Shown here in pieces: positions 1 to 5,668 of a stretch of 5,682 nucleotides of DNA. The translations under genes and the position numbers were made by a program. The DNA comes from Burkholderiales bacterium (GTDB lineage Bacteria > Pseudomonadota > Gammaproteobacteria > Burkholderiales > Burkholderiaceae_C), in the NCBI GenBank assembly GCA_028869035.1, contig JAGWTL010000206.1, positions 1-5,682 on the forward strand. The letters run 5' to 3'. The notes under the pieces are model-generated. The model made no database searches. It was not told the origin of the DNA and was given only the letters and a program-made list of their open reading frames with translations. The stretch's first letter is position 1. Every line of letters begins with the position of its first letter.

Positions 1-12
1 TCGGCAGGCAAG

Positions 13-30
13 CCGGCAACTTGAGGCCGG
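13..30 (-). other. Small hairpin after the DHH gene
   Basis: On the minus strand CCGGC (30-26) and GCCGG (17-13) can form a 5-bp stem with an 8-nt loop, beginning 9 nt after the DHH stop codon. No U-rich tract follows, so it is at best a weak or Rho-assisted termination element. The remaining bases to the window edge hold nothing I recognise. Confidence 0.25.
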
Positions 31-39
31 AAAAGACGC

Positions 40-951
40 TCAGGCCTGCAGGGTGCCGCGCAGCAACTCGGGCAGGCGTTCCGCGCCCATGCGGAAACCG
101 CAGGCCTGGGCGTGGCCACCGCCGCCCATGCTTTCGGCCAGGGGGATGCAGTCGAAGCTGCGCTGTGAGCGCAGGCCCACCTTGATGAGGCCGCCCTTGC
201 TGGCGCTCCACATCAAGGCGTAGGTACCGCTTTTCTTGCTCAGCAACTCGCCGACCAGGCTGTGGAACATGCCCGGTGCGTTGACCATCAGACCGGCCTG
301 GCCGTTGAAGCTGACGGGCTCGGCCCCCGCAGCGATGTCCTCGCAGAGCTTGCTGAACTTCTCGTCCATGGCCTGGCCGCGCAGCATGAAGGTCGCCAAC
401 TCATCGTCGGACCAGGAGGCGATCTGCGCCCAGCGCTCGAAGTCCATGGCCTCCATGTCGAGCGCGGCGAGAAAACCGGCGCTCTCGGGGTACTTCCAGG
501 CCCAGATATCGCGGTCTTCGATGTAACGCACCAGGGCGGGCAGCGCGCGGTCGGACTGGAAGAACTCCCAGGCCAGGCGCGCGCCGGACTTGCTCATGTC
601 GAAGTGCACCACGCCGCAACGGCAGGCAAAACCCGTGAGCTTCTCGGCCGCGCTCTTGTGGTGGTCCAGCATGACGAGCTTGGCAGCGCGTTGTTCGATG
701 GCCGACATGATCTCGGGCGCGAAGGAGAAGTCCAGGATGTAGACCGCGCGGCCGTCCAGCGCCGGCAGCTCGTCCACGGTCTTCACGTCGCCATGGTCGC
801 AGGGGCGGAACTCGGCGCGGCCTTCGTAATACAGCCAGGCTGCCAGCGCGGCGCCGAAGCCGTCGGCGCAGCGCGCGTGGTAGAGGATGAGCGGCGAGGG
901 ATCGTGGCGGTCGGGATGGACCAGCAGTTGCTGGGGCAGCAGGGTTTTCAT
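40..951 (-). CDS. DHH/DHHA1 family phosphoesterase, substrate unknown
   Basis: A 303-residue soluble protein with the DHH phosphoesterase layout. Motif I is H25-A-R-C-A-D30-G-F-G, motif II is the Asp of ILDFS (D74), motif III is the name-giving D96-H97-H98, and a further Asp-rich segment is YIEDRDIW (143-150, with D146 and D148). The C-terminal DHHA1-type substrate-binding part carries the Gly-rich GGGGH at 276-280. In this superfamily such Asp/His residues hold two divalent metals, usually Mn2+, and hydrolyse phosphodiester or phosphoanhydride bonds. Known members include nanoRNases (NrnA/NrnB types), c-di-AMP/pGpG hydrolases, RecJ and exopolyphosphatases. The size and the absence of extra domains argue against RecJ and membrane-bound GdpP. 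I cannot choose among oligonucleotide, cyclic-dinucleotide-product or polyphosphate substrates. The start ATG overlaps the rbgA stop by 4 bp (ATGA), and AGGAAA lies about 10 nt upstream. It is therefore probably co-transcribed and translationally coupled with rbgA. All catalytic motifs appear intact. Confidence 0.9.
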   Translation of the reverse strand: MKTLLPQQLLVHPDRHDPSPLILYHARCADGFGAALAAWLYYEGRAEFRPCDHGDVKTVDELPALDGRAVYILDFSFAPEIMSAIEQRAAKLVMLDHHKSAAEKLTGFACRCGVVHFDMSKSGARLAWEFFQSDRALPALVRYIEDRDIWAWKYPESAGFLAALDMEAMDFERWAQIASWSDDELATFMLRGQAMDEKFSKLCEDIAAGAEPVSFNGQAGLMVNAPGMFHSLVGELLSKKSGTYALMWSASKGGLIKVGLRSQRSFDCIPLAESMGGGGHAQACGFRMGAERLPELLRGTLQA

Positions 952-1937
952 CGGGCGGGTTTCCTGGAACGGGGGGCAGCCTGGGGTGGCGCGGATTTTT
1001 TCGCGACGGGCTTGCTGCGGATATGGCCGGCGCTCTGGAGTTCCTCCTTGCGCAGCTGGCGCTCGGCGTCCAGCTGCCTGCCCTCGGCCAGCCAGCGCGC
1101 ATATTCCTGCGGCGTCTCCAGCGAGATGCGGCCCAAGGCGCCGGATCGGAAGTCGTGGATCAGCAGCTCGGCGGCCTTCTGCAGGTTCACCTGGTTGCCG
1201 GCCTGCAGCGCGCCGCGGTTGCGGCCGATGGCTTCGAGCAATTCCTCGCTCTGCAATGCATCGATTTCTTTGAGCTGGTAACGTGCGGCCAGCTCGGCAG
1301 CGTAGTGCGGCTTGAGATAGTCCAGCAATTCGAGCGCCACCTCCTGGTCATCGAAGGCGTTGCGACCCACGGCGCCGCTGGCAGCCAGGTTGTAGCCGCT
1401 TTGCGCGACGATGATGCGCGGCCACAGCATGCCCGGTGTGTCGAACAGATAGAAACCGTCTTCGAGCACGATGCGCTGCTCGTTGCGCGTGACGCCGGCC
1501 TCGTCGGCCACCTTGGCCGCGCCCTTGCCCACCAGACGGTTGATCAGCGTGGACTTGCCCACATTGGGGATGCCGCAGATCATCACGCGCAGCGGGCGCG
1601 CCATGCTCGCGCCACGTGTGGGCGCCAGTTCACGGCAGGGTGCGATCAGCCGCCTGGCGGCGTTGCCGTCGGTGGTGTCCAGGGCGATGGCCCGCGTGCC
1701 CTCGCGGCCGTTGTAATGCGCCAGCCAGAGCGCGGTGCGCGTCGGGTCGGCCAGGTCCTGCTTGTTCAGCACCTTGAGGCTGGGGCGTTGGCTGGTGAGC
1801 GAGGCCAGCATGGGGTTGGCGCTGGAACCCGGCAGGCGCGCGTCCACCATCTCGATGACCACATCAATGTGCTTGATGCGCTCCTCGATGGTCTTCTTGG
1901 TCAGATGCATGTGACCGGGGAACCACTGGACGGCCAT
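948..1937 (-). CDS. rbgA: Ribosome biogenesis GTPase RbgA/YlqF
   Basis: A 329-residue circularly permuted GTPase of the YlqF/RbgA family, which in Bacillus drives a late step of 50S subunit maturation. The N-terminus QWFPGHM (4-10) is the family hallmark and fixes the start codon. The G motifs occur in permuted order: a G5-like segment near 87-91 and G4 NKQD (58-61) precede the P-loop G1 GIPNVGKST (122-130), then the G2 Thr in GVTR (148-151), then G3 DTPG (166-169). After the G domain comes the helical C-terminal region (about 180-300), which contacts rRNA in characterised members. The protein ends in a Lys/Arg/Pro/Ala-rich basic tail (about 306-329), probably disordered and RNA-binding. No Shine-Dalgarno sequence is visible; the bases just before ATG are pyrimidine-rich. 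It is the first gene of a two-gene unit with the overlapping DHH phosphoesterase gene. Length and motifs look complete and functional. Confidence 0.96.
   Translation of the reverse strand: MAVQWFPGHMHLTKKTIEERIKHIDVVIEMVDARLPGSSANPMLASLTSQRPSLKVLNKQDLADPTRTALWLAHYNGREGTRAIALDTTDGNAARRLIAPCRELAPTRGASMARPLRVMICGIPNVGKSTLINRLVGKGAAKVADEAGVTRNEQRIVLEDGFYLFDTPGMLWPRIIVAQSGYNLAASGAVGRNAFDDQEVALELLDYLKPHYAAELAARYQLKEIDALQSEELLEAIGRNRGALQAGNQVNLQKAAELLIHDFRSGALGRISLETPQEYARWLAEGRQLDAERQLRKEELQSAGHIRSKPVAKKSAPPQAAPRSRKPAR
960..965 (-). promoter_or_regulatory. Ribosome binding site of the DHH gene inside rbgA
   Basis: AGGAAA on the minus strand lies within the last codons of rbgA, with its AGGA core 10 nt from the ATG at 951. 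Together with the ATGA overlap it supports this start and coupling to rbgA. Confidence 0.5.
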
Positions 1938-1951
1938 GACGGGAGGGTATT

Positions 1952-2020
1952 CTTTCGTGTTGTAGGCAGGGGAATTGTCGCCGAGACGGCTTGATATCTG
2001 GATAGGGAACTGCTTTCGTG
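1952..2020 (-). repeat. Direct repeat of octamer CACGAAAG upstream of rbgA
   Basis: The octamer CACGAAAG on the minus strand occurs at 2020-2013 and again at 1959-1952, 61 bp apart, both within the rbgA upstream region. It may mark a regulator binding site, but a repeated 8-mer in about 130 bp is not strongly unlikely by chance. Confidence 0.25.
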
Positions 2021-2024
2021 GCAG

Positions 2025-2042
2025 GCCGGGTCTCGCCCCGGC
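2025..2042. repeat. Perfect inverted repeat upstream of rbgA
   Basis: GCCGGG (2025-2030) and CCCGGC (2037-2042) form a perfect 6-bp inverted repeat around a 6-nt loop, about 90 bp upstream of rbgA. No U tract follows on either strand, so a terminator is unlikely. It could be a leader hairpin or a protein-binding site; GC-rich DNA also yields such repeats by chance. Confidence 0.4.
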
Positions 2043-2070
2043 ATCGTCACAACAGAGAAGATGCCGCCCG

Positions 2071-2097
2071 AAAAAAGAAGTGCCACCCGGAGGTGGC
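2071..2097 (-). terminator. Intrinsic terminator after the GGDEF gene
   Basis: Read on the minus strand, GCCACC (2097-2092), loop UCCG and GGUGGC (2087-2082) form a perfect 6-bp GC-rich stem. The loop is a UNCG-type tetraloop closed by C-G, an unusually stable class. It is followed by A and a pyrimidine tract ending in six U (2080-2071). It lies 25 bp beyond the GGDEF stop codon, separating that gene from rbgA. Confidence 0.75.
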
Positions 2098-2122
2098 TTT
2101 GCGCAGTGAGCCGGCGAGACGG

Positions 2123-3190
2123 TCAGAACACGTCCACCGACCCTGTCCGCGCCACCTCCCCAAACAAACCCTTGCGCACCAGGTCCGGATGGCTGCAGAC
2201 CTTGTTGCGGCCGATTTTCTGGGCGTAGTCGATGGCCTGCTCAGTGCGTTCCAGCGCGGTGCTGGGCGAGTCATCGGCCAGCACACGGGTGAAACCGGCG
2301 CTCACCGTGACCCGACCGACCTGGGGGAAGCTGAACTTCTCGACATTGGCGCGCATGCGCTCATAAGCGCCCAGGGCCAGGGCCTCCTCGGGGCAATGGA
2401 ACAGCACGGCGAACTGCTCGCCACCGAAGCGGTAGAGCCGGTCGTGTGTGCGGAAGGTGCTGTTCATGATGCGCGCCACCAGCAGCGTGACCTCTTCCAT
2501 GATCAGGTGGCCGTGCTTGTCGTTGAGCAGGTGGAAGTTGTCGATGGCGATGGTGCCCAGCCAGTAATTGGGCGGCACGCGGTGGCGGCGCTCCTTGCCA
2601 GGGGCCGGTTCGTTCTTGGCGTCTTCCAGGATACCGTCCATCTCCTCGAGCACGGCGCTGTAGAAAGTGTCGTCCAGGGACTTGCGGTTGAGCAGGCCGG
2701 TCAGCGCATCACGGTCGCTGTAGGCCAGCAAGGTGTACATATTGCAGTAGATGTGATGCAGTTGCTCGATGGTCTGCCGGTCCGCGGGCTCCAGGATACC
2801 GGCGGTGTGGACCTCGATCACGCCCTGCTCCGAGTCAGCGCGTGAATCGACAAACAGCGGCAGGTAGTAGATGCGCGGACCCTCGGGCCCGGCCCAGGCC
2901 ACTTCGATGACCTGGCGCCCGTTCAGGCTGCGCAGCCGGTCATAGGACTCCTCCAGCCTGGGCAGGCTCTGGAAATCGATGCGCAGCGGATCCACCACCT
3001 TGCCGCCCCCACGCGCATCCAGCGAGACGAGGTCCAGCCAGCGCTTCTCGTTGTCCTCGACACTGACACGGGAGATCACCACGCGCTGGATCGGCGCCAG
3101 GTCGATCAGGGCCTTGGCCAGCGTCAACTCCAGCAGATCACGGTCACGGTGATCGGTCAGCTTGATCAGGTGTTCGGTGAGGGTCGCCAT
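2123..3190 (-). CDS. GAF-like/GGDEF protein with degenerate active site (GGEQF), probable c-di-GMP receptor
   Basis: A 355-residue protein with no signal peptide or membrane segment, so presumably cytoplasmic. Residues 1 to about 150 have the alternating helix/strand pattern of a GAF-like sensor domain (inference). A GGDEF domain follows, opening with D161-A-L-T-G-L-L-N168-R169. Its signature is GGEQF (256-260) instead of GG(D/E)EF. The first, metal-binding Asp of the DxDxFK segment is Ala215 (A-I-D-N-F-H). The Asp after GHxxG is Glu232, and the phosphate-binding Lys of AKxxGR is Gln324. The inhibitory c-di-GMP site R247-T-H-D250 is intact and ends the usual five residues before GG. A roughly 15-20 residue insertion rich in charged residues and Pro sits around 188-209. 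I infer loss of cyclase activity with retained c-di-GMP binding. The start at 3190 is preferred over an in-frame ATG at 3229: the latter falls in the -35 box of the likely promoter, and the 13 extra residues look unrelated to the domain. Monocistronic, with its own promoter and terminator. Confidence 0.88.
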   Translation of the reverse strand: MATLTEHLIKLTDHRDRDLLELTLAKALIDLAPIQRVVISRVSVEDNEKRWLDLVSLDARGGGKVVDPLRIDFQSLPRLEESYDRLRSLNGRQVIEVAWAGPEGPRIYYLPLFVDSRADSEQGVIEVHTAGILEPADRQTIEQLHHIYCNMYTLLAYSDRDALTGLLNRKSLDDTFYSAVLEEMDGILEDAKNEPAPGKERRHRVPPNYWLGTIAIDNFHLLNDKHGHLIMEEVTLLVARIMNSTFRTHDRLYRFGGEQFAVLFHCPEEALALGAYERMRANVEKFSFPQVGRVTVSAGFTRVLADDSPSTALERTEQAIDYAQKIGRNKVCSHPDLVRKGLFGEVARTGSVDVF

Positions 3191-3200
3191 GGTGCGGTCC

Positions 3201-3229
3201 ACTATAGCCGGGAAAGCCCCAGACGTCAC
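3201..3229 (-). promoter_or_regulatory. Likely sigma70 promoter of the GGDEF gene
   Basis: On the minus strand a -10 box TATAGT (3206-3201, 5 of 6 consensus bases) lies 17 bp from a -35 box GTGACG (3229-3224, 4 of 6). The predicted transcription start is near 3194-3193, only 3-4 nt before the ATG at 3190. This would make the message almost leaderless and fits the absence of a Shine-Dalgarno sequence there. It would also exclude the in-frame ATG at 3229 as a start for this transcript. Confidence 0.6.
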
Positions 3230-3246
3230 CCCCGGTTTCCCGGGAG
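3229..3246 (-). other. GC-rich hairpin with GAAA tetraloop between hemY and the GGDEF gene
   Basis: On the minus strand CUCCCGG (3246-3240), loop GAAA and CCGGGGG (3235-3229) form a 7-bp stem with one G-U pair and a GNRA tetraloop, starting 16 nt past the hemY stop. No U tract follows, so it is not a textbook intrinsic terminator. It could stabilise the hem mRNA 3' end, attenuate read-through or be chance in GC-rich DNA. It abuts the -35 box of the GGDEF promoter. Confidence 0.45.
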
Positions 3247-3262
3247 CGGACGGGGAAGGACA

Positions 3263-4546
3263 TCAGCCCCGGGCAGCCTGGCGCCAGGCTTCCAACGCCG
3301 CTGCGCCGTCTTCACGCTGTTCGGCCAGGCGGGCCAGGGCCGCCCAGGCCCGCCGGCGCAGTGTCTCGTCGGCCAGTTGCGTGAGGGACTGGCGCAGGAG
3401 CTGCTGGGCCTTGCCCCACAAACTCAGGTGCATGCAGGCCACGCCGGCCAGGTACTGCAGCAGGGCTTCGCGAGGATTGCCCATCTGGGCCGCCTCGATG
3501 CGCGCCAGCCACACACCATCGGGCTGGCCCGGGGTCTGGTGAAAACCCCGCTCCAGCACCAGCACCAGGCGCAGGCGCAGTTCCTGCGGCAGTACCGAGC
3601 CGGGACGCACCAGTTGCTCCCACACCGGCAGCAGCCACTGCTGCACCAGCGCAAAGTCCCCACCCAGGGCCAGCATGCGCTCGCCGGCCTGCAGGGCCAC
3701 TTCGGGCATGCGGCGCTCGCTCTCGTCCAGCTGGGTCCAGGCCTTGTGCAGTTGGGCCGGATCGTGGCTGGTGCGCAGCCATTCGGTGACCAGCCCGCGC
3801 ACGATGCTGCGGCTGGCCGATTCGGAGAAGGCGCGGTGTTTGCCCAGCAGGCGCGCCGTCTCCAGCGCCAGCCGGGACTGGCCCGCCAGGCGCGTGACTT
3901 TGAGGCGCAGGCGCAGCGCCAGGGTGCGGCGCGCCACGCCCTGGGGCAGCTCGTCCAGGCGCTGCAGGGCGGCCTGCACGTCGCGGTCATCAAAGGCCCA
4001 GCGGGCCACGCGCAGCTGCACGCCTTCGCGCACTTCCTGCTCGTCGCGACGCTTGCCCTGGGTCAGGGCCAGGGCCTGGCGCACGTGTTCGTCACGGCCC
4101 GCGCGATCCTGCAAGGCGTGGGCGCACTCGGCGGCCAGCAGATGCAACAGGGCCATGAGCCGCGTGCTTTGCGGCAGGGCCTGCTCGGCGCGCGACAACG
4201 ATGCCGTCTGGCTCACCACGTTCTCGGCCGCCTTGCGGGCGCGGATGTAGCGCCCCGCCGTCAGATGCGACAGCGCGTCCAGCAGGCCCTGCTGCAGCAC
4301 ACGTTCCTGATGGCGGATACGCCAGCGCCGCGCCTCGCCCGGCAGGGCCAGCAGCAGGGACATGCCGCGCAAGGCCGCATAGAACAGCAGGAAAGCCGCC
4401 AGCAGGAGCAGCAGCACCAGATTGAGCGAAAGATCGACGCGGTAAGGCGGCCAGAACAGCGTGACCGTGCCCTGATTGTTGCCGGCGAACAGCGCCACCG
4501 CCGCCGCCATGGCGAAAAGGGCCAGAAACCAGAACAGATTGCGCAT
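3263..4546 (-). CDS. hemY: HemY, membrane-anchored TPR protein of the heme cluster
   Basis: A 427-residue protein of the proteobacterial HemY family, not the protoporphyrinogen oxidase called HemY in Gram-positives. Two hydrophobic segments (about 3-21 and 40-60) flank the short loop NNQGTVTLFWPPYRVDLS, which is characteristic of the HemY N-terminal domain. They anchor the protein in the inner membrane as a hairpin. The rest, from about 75, is helical and Arg/Ala/Leu-rich with TPR-like repeats. Examples are the LDALSHLTAGRYIRARKAAE region at 89-108 and the C-terminal repeat ending WAALARLAEQREDGAAALEAW. Its exact role is unknown; the family accompanies hemC, hemD and hemX and is thought to be a scaffold or accessory factor in tetrapyrrole synthesis. 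It begins 18 bp after hemX with a weak AGGCGG ribosome binding site, so it is part of the same operon. It is similar in length to, or slightly longer than, the E. coli protein. No defect seen. Confidence 0.92.
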   Translation of the reverse strand: MRNLFWFLALFAMAAAVALFAGNNQGTVTLFWPPYRVDLSLNLVLLLLLAAFLLFYAALRGMSLLLALPGEARRWRIRHQERVLQQGLLDALSHLTAGRYIRARKAAENVVSQTASLSRAEQALPQSTRLMALLHLLAAECAHALQDRAGRDEHVRQALALTQGKRRDEQEVREGVQLRVARWAFDDRDVQAALQRLDELPQGVARRTLALRLRLKVTRLAGQSRLALETARLLGKHRAFSESASRSIVRGLVTEWLRTSHDPAQLHKAWTQLDESERRMPEVALQAGERMLALGGDFALVQQWLLPVWEQLVRPGSVLPQELRLRLVLVLERGFHQTPGQPDGVWLARIEAAQMGNPREALLQYLAGVACMHLSLWGKAQQLLRQSLTQLADETLRRRAWAALARLAEQREDGAAALEAWRQAARG

Positions 4547-4551
4547 GGGGT

Positions 4552-4557
4552 CCGCCT
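4552..4557 (-). promoter_or_regulatory. Ribosome binding site of hemY
   Basis: AGGCGG on the minus strand differs from AGGAGG by one base and ends 5 nt before the ATG at 4546, within the 18-bp hemX-hemY gap. It supports the chosen hemY start. Confidence 0.55.
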
Positions 4558-4564
4558 GCTGCCT

Positions 4565-5668
4565 TCAGCGCCCGGCAGCGGCCGTGGCCAGCGCCGCCAG
4601 CGTGTCGTCCACCCGCGGCAATTCAAGCGACTTCATCTGCTCGCGGGTCTGCTGCAACAGGGCCGCGGCCGCGCGCAGGCGACGCGAGTTGGCGTCGAAA
4701 TATTTCTCCAGGGCCGCAGCCGCCTTGAGCAGGTCGGCCCGGGCCGCTTCGGGCTGGCGCGCCAGCAGGCCCAGGCGGGCGTTTAGAAGGAGCAGCTTGA
4801 GGTTCTCGCGCACGAAGAAGGACTGCGCGGGCGTGAGCAGCGCGGCTTCGGGGTGGTCGATGCGACGCACGCGCACCAGACTCCGCATTTCGTCCAGCAC
4901 CGCTTGCAGGCTGCGTTGCCACCAGGCCTGCAGACCCGCCACGGTCGTGCGCGACGGGGCAGGCGGTTCGTCGACCGCAGCGGGCGGCGCAGGGGCCAGG
5001 CCCACCGCATTGACCAGCGGCAATTCGTCGACCAGACGCACCAGCTCATCGAACCGGGCCAGCAGCGTCGGCGTATCGATGTGGGGCGTCGCCTTGATGC
5101 GCGCCATGTCGCGCGCCAGCGCGCGCTGCACGGGCGCCAGCCGGGCCTGCGGCACGCGCTGCACGCGTTGTTCGGCGGTGCGCAGCGCCGCCAGCAGGGG
5201 TTCCACGCTGCCGGTCAGCTGGGCCTGCTGCTGCGCCAGGCGCAGGGCCGATTCGATGTCCACCACCAGGTTCTCGTCGCGCGAACGAGTCAAGCTCTGC
5301 ATCAGCTCGTCAAGCTGGCTGCGCTGCAGCGCCACTTCACCCAGGCGCGCTTCCAGCACGGCCTGGCGGGCCGCCAGCTCGCGCTCCTGCTCCTGGGTCT
5401 GACGCGCCAGCGTGCGGGCCTCGGCCGCGTTGGCCCCGGCATCGGCGGTCTGGCGGGCCAGCTGGTCCTGCAGGGTCGACAGGCGATCCCACAGCAGGAC
5501 ACTGAGCAGGAGGGCCAGCAGGGCCGCAGCGCCCAGGGCCAGCACCAGGGGACGCGATACCGGGGTCGCCGGCGCAGCTTCGACCGCAGCAGATGGCGCA
5601 GACACCACGGGGCCTGCAGGCTCCGTGCTGCCGGTGGCTTGGGGTTCCAGGGGCTCGGGTGTCGTCAT
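4565..5668 (-). CDS. hemX: HemX-family membrane protein
   Basis: A 367-residue bitopic protein. It has a cytoplasmic Pro/Ala/Glu-rich tail (1-38), one strong transmembrane helix (about 39-60, LVLALGAAALLALLLSVLLW) and then a coiled coil rich in Gln, Glu, Arg and Ala (about 61-130). The C-terminal domain carries stretches typical of HemX: LARDMARIKATPHIDTPTLL (184-203) and, later, FFVRENLKLLLLNARLGLLA (284-303). A Pro/Ala-rich linker lies at about 224-240. Members are often annotated as uroporphyrinogen-III C-methyltransferase, but nothing here resembles the SAM-binding tetrapyrrole methylase fold, so I do not assign that activity. Its position next to hemY and just after a probable hemD supports a supporting role in heme/siroheme synthesis at the membrane. 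The start ATG lies in an ATGA overlap with the upstream reading frame and has no clear Shine-Dalgarno sequence, which suggests translational coupling. Confidence 0.92.
   Translation of the reverse strand: MTTPEPLEPQATGSTEPAGPVVSAPSAAVEAAPATPVSRPLVLALGAAALLALLLSVLLWDRLSTLQDQLARQTADAGANAAEARTLARQTQEQERELAARQAVLEARLGEVALQRSQLDELMQSLTRSRDENLVVDIESALRLAQQQAQLTGSVEPLLAALRTAEQRVQRVPQARLAPVQRALARDMARIKATPHIDTPTLLARFDELVRLVDELPLVNAVGLAPAPPAAVDEPPAPSRTTVAGLQAWWQRSLQAVLDEMRSLVRVRRIDHPEAALLTPAQSFFVRENLKLLLLNARLGLLARQPEAARADLLKAAAALEKYFDANSRRLRAAAALLQQTREQMKSLELPRVDDTLAALATAAAGR

Larger units (their letters stand above)
1938..2070 (-). other. Upstream region of rbgA, no clear promoter
   Basis: This non-coding stretch between the terminator and the rbgA start must hold the promoter of the rbgA-DHH unit if that unit is transcribed independently. 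I looked for paired -35/-10 boxes on the minus strand and found only weak partial matches, for example TATCAA near 1991-1996 and TACAAC near 1961-1966, without good partners. No Shine-Dalgarno sequence precedes the ATG. The region contains a hairpin and a repeated octamer, listed separately. Confidence 0.5.

Noticed and set aside
262..1994. Two plus-strand frames of over 300 codons (262-1281 and 1023-1994) opposite the DHH and rbgA genes.
   Set aside because: Both mirror strongly supported minus-strand genes, have no family motifs, and are low-complexity Ala/Gly/Leu/Val/Arg/Gln translations typical of shadow frames.
1901..2086. A 61-codon minus-strand frame in the rbgA upstream region.
   Set aside because: It overlaps the rbgA start in another frame, has no ribosome binding site and shows Ser/Pro-rich non-descript composition; nothing supports translation.
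2018..2845. A 275-codon plus-strand frame over the GGDEF gene.
   Set aside because: It overlaps clear GGDEF motifs on the other strand and runs through the terminator hairpin; no domain is recognisable.
3191..3229. Extending the GGDEF protein to the ATG at 3229.
   Set aside because: The added 13 residues lie over the predicted -35, spacer and -10 elements, and they add nothing domain-like.
3149..4786. A 545-codon plus-strand open frame antisense to hemY and flanking DNA.
   Set aside because: Its product is Gln/Ala/Gly/Arg/His-rich without recognisable domains, and it is antisense to a convincing HemY. Long antisense frames are expected where GC-rich third positions suppress stop codons.
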